A stretch of DNA of 29,833 bases from JBEATZ01 sp041178545 (GTDB taxonomy: Bacteria; Planctomycetota; UBA1135; UBA2386). The stretch is taken from the NCBI GenBank assembly GCA_041178545.1, contig JBEGVB010000068.1:1-29833 (forward strand), in the 5' to 3' direction. The position numbers and the translations under genes are program-made. This document shows positions 1 to 8,766 of the stretch, one piece after another. Position 1 is the stretch's first letter; every line of letters starts with the position of its first letter. The notes under the pieces were generated by a model, which did not search any database, was not told where the DNA came from, and worked only from the letters and a program-made list of their open reading frames with translations.

Positions 1-1609
1 CGGCTGCCGGGGCGAAGTGGTCCGTGTCGTGGCAGCGCGCGCAACCGGTGCGGCCCTCGACGGACGTCGGCAGTCGGCTTGCGTCGAACCTGCCGCCGTG
101 CACGTCGCGGTGGCAACTGTCGCATGCCGAGGCGGTGCCGTGGAACTTCCGCACGTCCAGGACCAGTTCCGGGTGCTTGGTGGTCTCGTCGTGGCAGTCC
201 TCGCACCGGGCGCGGACGTGCGCACCCGTGAGCGGGAACGCGGTCACGGCGTGCATCGCGAGGTCGAAGCGGTGGGGCACGAAGCGGTCCGGCTGGTGGC
301 AGCTCGTGCACTGCGCGTGCCTCGGGTCGTGGTCGAACTGCCCGGCATGGACGTCGGCATGGCAGGCACGGCAGTCCGAGGGGCTACGGTCGCGGAACCT
401 GCTCGCATAGGGTCGCTGCGCGTCACCGTGGCACTTCGTGCACTCGATGCGCGCGTGGGGGACCTCGAGCGGGAAACCCACGGCTGCATGCTGCTCGACC
501 GTGATCATGCCACTGCGCAGCGAGGAGTCCTCCACGCGGTGGCAGTCAGCGCACCCGTTTGCTGAGGCTGGCGCTGCAGCTGCGAGGCCCAGCAGGACCT
601 GGGTGTGCGGCGATTCGTGGCAGGCAGCGCAGTCGCGCTCGGCTGGTGCTGGCCGGCCGTGCCGGGGCGCACGGGTCGCGTCGCCGTGGCATTCTGCGCA
701 CGCGACGGCCGCGTGCGAACCTGCAAGGGCGAAGCCGGTGCGCGCATGGTCCGCAGCACCCATGCGCGCCTCGGCCCACCGGGTCGGCTGGTGGCACCGG
801 CTGCAGTCGGCACTGTCGGGGAACTGCAGGGACACGGGGCCGCGTGCAGCAGTGGCCACGTGCACGTTCTCGTGGCACTCGCTGCACGACCGTGCCTCGG
901 GCCTGCGGGTGCGGTAGGAGACGACGGAGCGGTCGGTGCCCTCGGCATGGCAGGCAGTGCAGGTGGCCTGCGCGTGTGCACCGCTGAGCGCGAACGACTC
1001 GTGGCGGAAGCCCGGGGCCTCGCGGAACGGTCGCTCCTGGCCGTGGCAGGTCGTGCAGTCGTTGCCGAAGGCACCGCGGTGCACGTCCTCGTGGCAACTC
1101 GCACACGACTGGCTCAGGCCGAGGAACCGTCCGCCTGCGGGAGGCGAAGCGGCCTCCGCCTGCGGATGGCACTCCGTGCATGCGAGGCCCACGTGCCTGC
1201 CGACGAGTGCCCAGTCGGCAACGTGGGCGTGGTCGTACCGGGCGCGGTCGGCCGTGCCTGCACGGGCAAAGGCCGAGTCGCGGATCAACCGGGTCTCTGT
1301 GCCGTGGTGGTCGTCGTGGCAGGCAGAGCAGTCGCGCGCGAGGGCAGGGTCGAGGGACCCGTGGAGGCCGCGTCGGCTCGTGAGCTGGCTGCCGACCTGC
1401 TGGTGGCAGGTGCTGCACGCGGAGGCCATGCCCTGGTGAGTGCCGTCCCCGTGGCAGGCCTCGCAGTTGGCACCACCCTCGAGCTCGACCAGCGCCGCGT
1501 GTGCAGGGTGCAGGGGGCCGGGCGAGGTGCGGTGCTCGGACTCCCAGGACACGACGGCGAGCACGAGGGCCAAGGTGACCACGGTCGCGAGCACGCGGAG
1601 GAGACTCAC
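1..1609 (-). CDS. Multiheme c-type cytochrome, at least 18 hemes (3' end outside window)
   Basis: Exported electron-transfer protein. Translation from the GTG at 1609 gives 536 codons with no stop before base 1, so the C-terminus lies outside the window. An N-terminal hydrophobic stretch (about residues 4-21, RVLATVVTLALVLAVV) is a signal peptide or anchor. Eighteen CxxCH heme-binding motifs follow between residues 49 and 527, including CEACH, CSTCH, CTECH, CTKCH, CRACH and CDSCH, plus many extra His that could be distal ligands. Almost no other fold is visible between them, as in c7/c3-like and decaheme families. The GTG overlaps the TGA of the upstream reductase gene (GTGA, 1606-1609), so translation is probably coupled. 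I infer that it takes electrons from that reductase in the periplasm. No specific substrate domain is visible, so a terminal reductase role (nitrogen or sulfur oxyanions) cannot be excluded. Confidence 0.92.
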   Translation of the reverse strand, partial: MSLLRVLATVVTLALVLAVVSWESEHRTSPGPLHPAHAALVELEGGANCEACHGDGTHQGMASACSTCHQQVGSQLTSRRGLHGSLDPALARDCSACHDDHHGTETRLIRDSAFARAGTADRARYDHAHVADWALVGRHVGLACTECHPQAEAASPPAGGRFLGLSQSCASCHEDVHRGAFGNDCTTCHGQERPFREAPGFRHESFALSGAHAQATCTACHAEGTDRSVVSYRTRRPEARSCSECHENVHVATAARGPVSLQFPDSADCSRCHQPTRWAEARMGAADHARTGFALAGSHAAVACAECHGDATRAPRHGRPAPAERDCAACHESPHTQVLLGLAAAAPASANGCADCHRVEDSSLRSGMITVEQHAAVGFPLEVPHARIECTKCHGDAQRPYASRFRDRSPSDCRACHADVHAGQFDHDPRHAQCTSCHQPDRFVPHRFDLAMHAVTAFPLTGAHVRARCEDCHDETTKHPELVLDVRKFHGTASACDSCHRDVHGGRFDASRLPTSVEGRTGCARCHDTDHFAPAA

Positions 1610-3870
1610 CGGGTACCTCCCGGCAACGCCGTGAGCACCGTCCAGTCGACGGCACCCGTGCTGAGGACCGTCCGTACGTGCAGGACGGTGAGCAGCACCA
1701 TGAGCAGGGCGAGCCATCGGTGCAGCCAGCGCCAACTCGCGAGCAGTCCGCGGATCTCGTCGAAGTGGGCCATCTGTACCGCGAGTCTGTGGGCTGTGCG
1801 TGCGAGGCTCATGAGGCGGGCCGCGTCCGCGGCTGTCATCCCATCGGCCACCGCCTCGCGCTCCCACCGCGCGACGCGCCTGCGGAAGGCCCATTCACTC
1901 GTGAGCAGGCCCACCAGCCTGCTGGCGAGGTTGCGGCGCCACGGGGCGCTCAGCGCCAGTTGTTCGATCTCGACACGGAGTCGCGAGGCAACGGATCCCT
2001 GCTGACGGTCCCACTCGCCGGCGAGGGCCGTCACGCGGGCCTGCACCTCCTCGAGTCCCTGCTGGGCACCGTTCTGCATGCGGGGCACGAACGCGTAGAG
2101 CCAGCGACCGACTGCGCCCGCACCCACGACGACAGCGAGTGCCCAGAGCGCATCCGTTCCCGCGGTGCCCTTGGGCAGGAACGCACAGTGCAGTGCAACG
2201 AGCAGGAGGGACAGCAACCCGGTTGCGACGTGGAGGTTCATCCACGTACGCAGGCTTGCGGGCAGCCAACCGCCCATTGTGCTGCGGCGCAGCAGGTAGG
2301 CGAGGTTTGCGACGAACATCAGTGCGGCCAGCAGGCCGGCACCGAGGCCCACCGTGCCCGAGGGCGCCAGCCATGCGTGCCAGACGGAGTCCTCCCGTGC
2401 CGAGGACGAGAGTGCGTAGTAGTCGTCGCGCCACCAGAGCAGGCCGAGCAGCAACGCACTGCCCACGGAGGAAATTGCCAGCGCCCCGGCCAGTCCGCTG
2501 CCCGCCGTTGCCACCGGCGACGCCTCCTCGCGCAGTGCGGGGTCGAAGCTCACGCCTGCCGACTGCAGCAGGGGGAAGGGCGGGTTGCCGCCGATGAGCA
2601 CGAACACGTCGTCGTTGGGCAGGGTCACCGTGCGCGCGCCGTCCGTCCCGAGGACCACAAGTTCCACGCGGTCCTGGTGGACAGCTCGCACCTCGCTGGA
2701 GAAGAGCACCTGGATGCGGCCCGCCGCGACGGCCTCGTGGACGGCCTTGTCGTTGCGTGCCTTGAGGCGGAACAGCGCCTGCTTGCGGTAGCTGAGCGTC
2801 ACTGTCGTGCCGGCCTGCTCGGCGAGCGCGAGTGCTGCCTCCACGGCGCTGTCGCCGCCGCCCACGACCAGCACGCGCCTGCCTGCGTGTCCTTGGGCGT
2901 CCAACAGGCCGTAGCTCACCTTGGTGAGGTGTTCGCCGGGCACGCCGAGCCTTCGCGGGCTGCCGCGGCGTCCGGGTGCCATGAGCACGTGGCGCGCGCG
3001 CAGGGTCCGGTTCCCGGCGGTCTCCACCGCGAAGGTGCCGTCAGGGTGCCTCTTCAGGGCACGGACCTCGGCCCCCAGCTCGACCGGAAGCTGGTGGCGG
3101 GCGGCAAGCTGCTCCCACAGCTCCACCAGTTGCTCCTTGGTCCACGTGAGTTGGCGCAGGGTTCCGTGCAGCGGCAGCTCCATCGGCTGCGTCATCACCA
3201 GCTTGCGGCGTGGGTAGCCGGCCACGGTGCCGCCGAGACGCGGCTGCTGCTCCAGGCAGGCGAACTGCAGTCCTGCCTCCTTGGCGGCGAGGCAGGCGGC
3301 GATCCCCGCCGGGCCAGCGCCGACGACCAGCAGGTCGAGGCACTCACCGGCAGGGCCCGGGGCCGTTGCGGCAGTGTGGATGCGGCGGGCCACCTCGCGC
3401 GCCACCTGGACCCCGTGTGCCACGGCCGTGCGCACGAGCGCGAACCCGGTGATCTCGCCGGCGAGGAAGAGGCCTGGCACCGAGACGGACTGCAGCCCGG
3501 CGTCGAGCGCGGGCAGGTCCGTGCGGTCGCGGAGGTCGCCGAGGGTGAGTGCGATGGCACCCGTCGGGCAGGCCTCTGCGCAGCGGCCGTGGCCGACGCA
3601 ACGGGCGCCGTGGAGCACGACGGCCTGTCCGTAGCTGAGGCCGAGCACGCCGTCCTCCGGGCAGGCCCGCACGCAGCCGCCGCAGCCGATGCACTTCGCA
3701 AGGTCGATCTCGGGGTGCTGGAGGCGTGCCTTGTCGCTGCCGCGGCTGCGCGCCAGTGCGCGCTCACGCAGGCTGTGGAGCTGCGCTCGCCTGCTGGCGC
3801 GCAGGCTCAGCAGGGTCGCCAGCGCGAGTGCCAGCAACAGAGACGGGAGCAGCCAGGGGAGTTGGGACAA
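1606..3870 (-). CDS. Membrane FeS/FAD/cytochrome b oxidoreductase (thioredoxin reductase-like)
   Basis: A 754-residue fusion. Residues 4-24 form a membrane helix. Residues 60-71 (C60, C63, C66, C70) and 91-102 (C91, H94, C97, C101) form a two-cluster ferredoxin module whose second motif has His for one Cys. Residues 131-165 (VPGLFLAGEITG...) match the C-terminal FAD segment of thioredoxin reductase-like enzymes but precede the FAD Rossmann motif VGAGPAG (183-189). A second dinucleotide site, VVGGGDSAVE, lies at 335-344. Hydrophobic segments at about 454-480, 507-527, 546-565, 574-596 and 714-735 form a membrane domain with two His pairs, H547/H561 and H717/H731, each 14 apart, as in diheme cytochromes b. 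It probably moves electrons between NAD(P)H and the membrane or periplasm, with the multiheme cytochrome as partner. The start is TTG with no clear Shine-Dalgarno, so the N-terminus is uncertain. Confidence 0.88.
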   Translation of the reverse strand: MSQLPWLLPSLLLALALATLLSLRASRRAQLHSLRERALARSRGSDKARLQHPEIDLAKCIGCGGCVRACPEDGVLGLSYGQAVVLHGARCVGHGRCAEACPTGAIALTLGDLRDRTDLPALDAGLQSVSVPGLFLAGEITGFALVRTAVAHGVQVAREVARRIHTAATAPGPAGECLDLLVVGAGPAGIAACLAAKEAGLQFACLEQQPRLGGTVAGYPRRKLVMTQPMELPLHGTLRQLTWTKEQLVELWEQLAARHQLPVELGAEVRALKRHPDGTFAVETAGNRTLRARHVLMAPGRRGSPRRLGVPGEHLTKVSYGLLDAQGHAGRRVLVVGGGDSAVEAALALAEQAGTTVTLSYRKQALFRLKARNDKAVHEAVAAGRIQVLFSSEVRAVHQDRVELVVLGTDGARTVTLPNDDVFVLIGGNPPFPLLQSAGVSFDPALREEASPVATAGSGLAGALAISSVGSALLLGLLWWRDDYYALSSSAREDSVWHAWLAPSGTVGLGAGLLAALMFVANLAYLLRRSTMGGWLPASLRTWMNLHVATGLLSLLLVALHCAFLPKGTAGTDALWALAVVVGAGAVGRWLYAFVPRMQNGAQQGLEEVQARVTALAGEWDRQQGSVASRLRVEIEQLALSAPWRRNLASRLVGLLTSEWAFRRRVARWEREAVADGMTAADAARLMSLARTAHRLAVQMAHFDEIRGLLASWRWLHRWLALLMVLLTVLHVRTVLSTGAVDWTVLTALPGGTR

Positions 3871-3992
3871 GGGACCGCGAGGATGGGCCGCGGCGAGGTC
3901 AATAGTCGGGCCGCAGCAGCCAGCATTCTTCGGCCCGTCGCACTGCGATCAACCTCGTTCCCGACGCTCGTCCCATTTCGTAGGATCCGCGC
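3871..3992. other. Divergent intergenic region between the reductase gene and purD
   Basis: These 122 bases separate two divergent genes and must hold both promoters. The purD side has TAGGAT at 3981-3986. On the reductase side an AT-richer patch (minus-strand ACTATT, 3901-3906) is the only plausible -10, and no good -35 accompanies it. I see no hairpin or riboswitch-like structure here. Confidence 0.5.
3981..3986 (+). promoter_or_regulatory. Possible -10 (or Shine-Dalgarno) of purD
   Basis: TAGGAT ends 6 bases before the purD ATG. That spacing fits a -10 element giving a leaderless message. The embedded AGGA could instead act as a ribosome-binding site 7 bases from the ATG. No convincing -35 is present (TTCCCG with a 17-base spacer). 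Confidence 0.4.
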
Positions 3993-5258
3993 ATGAAGAT
4001 CCTCGTCGTCGGCGGGGGCGGTCGCGAGCACGCGCTGTGCTGGAAGATCGCCCAGTCGCCCCTGGTCACCAAGGTCTACTGCGCGCCGGGCAACGCCGGC
4101 ACGGCGCTGGTCGCCGAGAACGTCGACATCCAGGCGGACGACGTCGCCGGCCTGCGGGCCTTTGCCGTGGACCAGAAGATCGACCTCACGGTGGTCGGTC
4201 CCGAGGTGCCCTTGTGCCTCGGGCTGGTCGACGCACTCACGGCCGCGAACCGCAAGTGCTTCGGGCCGGACAAGCAGTCGGCCGAGCTGGAGGGATCCAA
4301 GGCGTTCGCGCGCGAGCTGTGCCGCAGGCACCGCATCCCCTCGCCGATGCACTGGACCTTTGACGACGCGCTCAAGGCGCGCGCCTTCCTCGACATGCGC
4401 GAGGAGGGACCCATCGTGGTGAAGGCCTCGGGCCTCGCGGCAGGCAAGGGCGTGACCGTCGCCAAGAACCTCGAGGAGGCGCGTGCCGCGGTTGCGGACA
4501 GTCTCGAGAAGAACCGGTTCGGTTCGGCGGGGACAACGGTCGTGCTCGAGGAGTTCCTCGAGGGGCCCGAGGTCTCGGTGATCACGCTCACCGACGGCCA
4601 GACGATCGTGCCGCTGGAATTCGCGCGCGACCACAAGGCGGTGTTCGACGGCGACAAGGGACCCAACACCGGCGGCATGGGAGCCGTCTCCCCGGTCGCG
4701 GTGCTGCCGCGCACCATGAGCCAGATCGAGAACCAGGTCGTGTTCCCCACGATCCATGCCATGAACCGCGAGGGACGCCGCTACCGCGGCTTCCTCTACT
4801 CGGGCCTGATGCTGACCACGCAGGGACCCAAGGTGCTGGAGTACAACTGCCGGCTCGGCGACCCCGAGACGCAGCCGTTGCTGATGCGGCTGCAGTCGGA
4901 CCTCGTGCCGCTGCTGCTCGCCACCGTCGAGGGCAAGCTGGACACGCAACAGGCCCCGAAGTGGGACCCTCGTGCCGCGGTTTGCGTCGTCGCGTGCAGC
5001 GGCGGCTACCCCGGCGACTACCGCAAGGGCATCCCGGTCTTCGGCCTCGACAAGGTGACGACCGGTCCCGACCTGCAGGTCTTCCACTCGGGGACCGTCC
5101 GCAAGGGCGGTGACGTGCTCACCTCCGGCGGGCGCGTGCTGGCGCTCACGGCACTGGGCAAGGACGTGGCAGAGGCACGGCAGCGCGTCTACGCGGAACT
5201 CGCCAAGATCGAGTTCCAGGGGATGCACTACCGCAAGGACATCGGCATGCGCCCTTGA
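3993..5258 (+). CDS. purD: Phosphoribosylamine-glycine ligase (GAR synthetase)
   Basis: A cytoplasmic ATP-grasp enzyme that joins glycine to 5-phosphoribosylamine, giving GAR, in step two of purine synthesis. The 421 residues compare with about 429 in E. coli. The N-terminal site GGGGREHAL (residues 8-16) is followed by GNAGTA and GPEVPL. The ATP-grasp core shows KASGLAAGKGV, then GDKGPNTGGMGA, and the metal and phosphate site RLGDPETQ. The ATG at 3993 begins the conserved MKILVVGGGGREH directly. A Fur-family gene starts 13 bases after the stop, so purD heads a three-gene operon. Other purine genes, purL and purQ, lie nearby on the opposite strand. Confidence 0.98.
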   Translation: MKILVVGGGGREHALCWKIAQSPLVTKVYCAPGNAGTALVAENVDIQADDVAGLRAFAVDQKIDLTVVGPEVPLCLGLVDALTAANRKCFGPDKQSAELEGSKAFARELCRRHRIPSPMHWTFDDALKARAFLDMREEGPIVVKASGLAAGKGVTVAKNLEEARAAVADSLEKNRFGSAGTTVVLEEFLEGPEVSVITLTDGQTIVPLEFARDHKAVFDGDKGPNTGGMGAVSPVAVLPRTMSQIENQVVFPTIHAMNREGRRYRGFLYSGLMLTTQGPKVLEYNCRLGDPETQPLLMRLQSDLVPLLLATVEGKLDTQQAPKWDPRAAVCVVACSGGYPGDYRKGIPVFGLDKVTTGPDLQVFHSGTVRKGGDVLTSGGRVLALTALGKDVAEARQRVYAELAKIEFQGMHYRKDIGMRP

Positions 5259-5263
5259 GGAGC
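5259..5263 (+). promoter_or_regulatory. Ribosome-binding site deciding the Fur start
   Basis: AGGAG lies directly after the purD stop and 8 bases before GTG at 5272. It selects that GTG over in-frame upstream starts inside purD. Confidence 0.6.
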
Positions 5264-5271
5264 AGGACCGG

Positions 5272-5735
5272 GTGAGCCAGGAGCAGGAACTCGAGCAGGT
5301 TGCAGGGCACGTCCGCGCGCGCGGGCTGCGCTGGACGAACCAGCGTGAGCTCATCGTGCGCACGGCCCTCGGCGCACACGACCACTTCACTGCCGACGAG
5401 CTGCTGGAGCGCTGCAGGAAGCGCGACCCCAACGTGTCGCGCGCCACCGTGTACCGGACGCTCTCGGTGCTCGAGGCCGCGGGCGTGGTGGAGGCGCTCG
5501 AGGCGGGCGACGGGGCACGGCGCTTCGAGCACGTGATCAACCACGACCACCACGACCACATGGTCTGCACCGCATGTGGTGCGATCCTGGAGTTCCACGA
5601 CGCGCAGCTGGAGCGGCGGCAGGAGGCGGCAGCACGCGCACACGGGTTCACCATCCAGCGCCACAGCCTGCGGATCTACGGCACCTGCAGCCGTTGCACC
5701 GAGGCCGTGCGCGTGCCCAAGGGAGCACGCAGCAG

Positions 5736-5739
<4 letters not shown>
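5272..5739 (+). CDS. Fur-family metal-dependent transcriptional regulator
   Basis: A 155-residue DNA-binding repressor of the Fur/Zur/PerR family. The winged-helix part is clear: RARGLRWTNQRELIV near residues 15-29, then FTADELLERC and the recognition region RATVYRTLSVLEAAGVV (57-73). The dimerisation and metal part has HDHHDHMVC (91-99), and two structural zinc pairs, C99/C102 and C139/C142. Sequence alone does not separate Fur (iron), Zur (zinc) and PerR (peroxide), so I give no symbol. The GTG start is chosen from the AGGAG 8 bases upstream. It sits between purD and the sigma-54 regulator, and its TGA overlaps the next GTG (GTGA at 5736-5739), so all three are probably co-transcribed. An autoregulatory or metal box was not identified. 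Confidence 0.93.
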
Positions 5740-7151
<1,412 letters not shown>

Positions 7152-7157
7152 CGCAGC

Positions 7158-7958
7158 TCAGGTGGCCTGCTTGCGGCGTCGGCGTCGGATGAGCCGCTCG
7201 CCCAGCACCCAGCTCGGCTGGATGGCGGGGCGCAACTGCATGCCGAAGCGCTGGACGACCGCATGGTGGACGTGGCGCACGGCCTGTTCGACGTCGTCCG
7301 TCACGAGGATCCGGTCGACGTCCTCGGGCTTGATCGTCCCGTGCTGCAACATGGTGTTGCGGACGAACTCCATCAGCGGCTGCCAGTAGTCCACGCCCAC
7401 CAGGACGAGTGGGAAGTTGGCGATCTTGCCGGTCTGGATCAGCGTCGCGGCCTCGAACAGTTCGTCGAGCGTGCCGAACCCGCCTGGGCACACCACGAAG
7501 GCGTAGCTGTACTTCACCAGCATCACCTTGCGGACGAAGAAGTAACGGAACTCGATGAAGCGGTCGACGTAGGGATTGGGCTCCTGCTCGTGCGGCAGCT
7601 TGATGTTGCACCCGATCGAGAGCCCGCCGACTTCGTGGGCGCCACGGTTGGCGGCCTCCATGATGCCCGGGCCGCCACCGGTCATCACCGTGAGCCCGCT
7701 GCGCGCGAGCTCGGCGCCGACGGCGCGCGCGAGCTGGTAGTAGCGGTGGTTCTCGTCGAAGCGCGCCGAGCCGAAGACCGTCACGCAGGGGGGCAGGAAG
7801 TGCAGCGCGCGGAAGCCACGGATGAACTCGCCGAAGATGCGGAGCGCGCGGAGGAGTTCGCCGAGGCGGCTGCGCGGTCCCTCGAGGAACTGCTGCTCTG
7901 CGCGCGTCGCAGGGTGCTTGCTCCAGTCCGGGAAGGGCTTCTCCTCGGCGCCACTCAT
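7158..7958 (-). CDS. LOG-family Rossmann protein (TIGR00730-type nucleotide phosphoribohydrolase-like)
   Basis: A 266-residue cytoplasmic protein of the LOG / 'lysine decarboxylase-like' family, whose studied members hydrolyse nucleoside 5'-monophosphates to base and ribose 5-phosphate. The two diagnostic motifs are present: GGGPGIME at 94-101 and PGGFGTLDE at 158-166. A conserved Arg lies in FFVRKVMLVKY between them. The N-terminal 50 residues and the arginine-rich tail (RRRRRK) exceed the minimal fold, so this resembles the longer type of LOG protein. I start it at the ATG 7 bases after the purQ stop. A longer open frame runs back over the end of purQ but has no family-like sequence. Its place after purL-purQ suggests nucleotide turnover rather than cytokinin activation. 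The true substrate is unknown. Confidence 0.9.
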   Translation of the reverse strand: MSGAEEKPFPDWSKHPATRAEQQFLEGPRSRLGELLRALRIFGEFIRGFRALHFLPPCVTVFGSARFDENHRYYQLARAVGAELARSGLTVMTGGGPGIMEAANRGAHEVGGLSIGCNIKLPHEQEPNPYVDRFIEFRYFFVRKVMLVKYSYAFVVCPGGFGTLDELFEAATLIQTGKIANFPLVLVGVDYWQPLMEFVRNTMLQHGTIKPEDVDRILVTDDVEQAVRHVHHAVVQRFGMQLRPAIQPSWVLGERLIRRRRRKQAT

Positions 7959-7965
7959 GCCGAGG

Positions 7966-8766
7966 TCATACCTCGGCAGCCGCCACGCGCACCATGGCAC
8001 GGAAGAGTTCCATGCCGTCCCCGTCCGCAGGGACTGCACCCTGCGCGAGCGCCGTGTTGCGCCAGTCCGGCATGTGGGTCGGCAGCCAGGCGCGGTCCGG
8101 GTGCGGCATCACGCCGAGCACGCGGCCCGTGTGGTTGGTGAGGCCGGCGACCCCGCGCGGCGAGCCGTTGGGGTTGAGCGGGTAGGTCTCGGTTGGCCTG
8201 CCGTCCGCGTCCACGTAGCAGAGCGCCACGTGTCCTTGCGTGTGCAGGTACTCGGCCATCGCCGCGTCGCGAGGCACCAGGCGGCCCTCGCCGTGTGCCG
8301 CGGGCCAGCGCAGCGTGAGCCCCTCGGGCAGGAACACGCAGCGGGACTTCTGCGAGCGCAAGGTCACCCAGCGGCACTCGTAGTGGTTGCTGAGGTTGTG
8401 GGTGAGGGTGACCTCCTCCTCGAGGCGGCCCTTGGTGCAGGGCAGCAGGCCGAGGCGCACCAGCACCTGGAAGCCGTTGCAGATGCCGAGACCCAGCCCG
8501 CCGCGTTCGACGAACTGGGTGATCTCGGTGCCGAGCCGTGCCTTGAGCTCCGTCGCGAGGACCCTGCCCGACATGATGTCGTCGCCGTACGAGAAGCCGC
8601 CGGGTACCACGAGGACCGAGAAGTCCTGCAGCCGGCTGGGGGAGGCGATGAGCTGGTTGACGTGCAGGTACTCGGGTGCGCCACCCGCGCGTGCGAAGGC
8701 CTCGTGGGTCTCGCGCTCACAGTTGATGCCCGGCGCGCGCAGGACGAGGATGCGGGGCTTGCTCAC
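7966..8766 (-). CDS. purQ: FGAM synthase glutaminase subunit
   Basis: Class I glutamine amidotransferase that supplies ammonia to PurL for FGAR to FGAM conversion (purine step four). The 266 residues exceed the roughly 227 of Bacillus PurQ and are nearer in size to the C-terminal domain of large fused PurL proteins. Visible parts are the N-terminal VLRAPGINCERET, VVPGGFSYGDD (53-63), the nucleophile elbow GLGICNGFQVL with C96, and the His site MPHPDRA with H222. The third catalytic position is Asp (D224) where the family usually has Glu (HPER). The GTG start overlaps the purL TGA (GTGA, 8763-8766), which fits stoichiometric co-translation of the two subunits. Confidence 0.97.
   Translation of the reverse strand: MSKPRILVLRAPGINCERETHEAFARAGGAPEYLHVNQLIASPSRLQDFSVLVVPGGFSYGDDIMSGRVLATELKARLGTEITQFVERGGLGLGICNGFQVLVRLGLLPCTKGRLEEEVTLTHNLSNHYECRWVTLRSQKSRCVFLPEGLTLRWPAAHGEGRLVPRDAAMAEYLHTQGHVALCYVDADGRPTETYPLNPNGSPRGVAGLTNHTGRVLGVMPHPDRAWLPTHMPDWRNTALAQGAVPADGDGMELFRAMVRVAAAEV

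Noticed and set aside
29..1465. Repeated GTGGCA-N6-GCA on the plus strand, resembling sigma-54 promoters or a repeat array
   Set aside because: Each is the reverse complement of a CxxCH heme motif codon set in the minus-strand cytochrome, always in the same codon phase. It is neither a CRISPR array nor a promoter cluster.
1678..3996. A long plus-strand open frame (772 codons) opposite the reductase gene
   Set aside because: It is antisense to a gene with clear motifs. Its translation is His/Arg/Gln-rich without any domain. Such frames are a normal product of high third-position GC.
3807..5654. A 615-codon minus-strand frame opposite purD and fur
   Set aside because: The opposite strand encodes two proteins with all expected motifs, and this frame shows no recognisable sequence.
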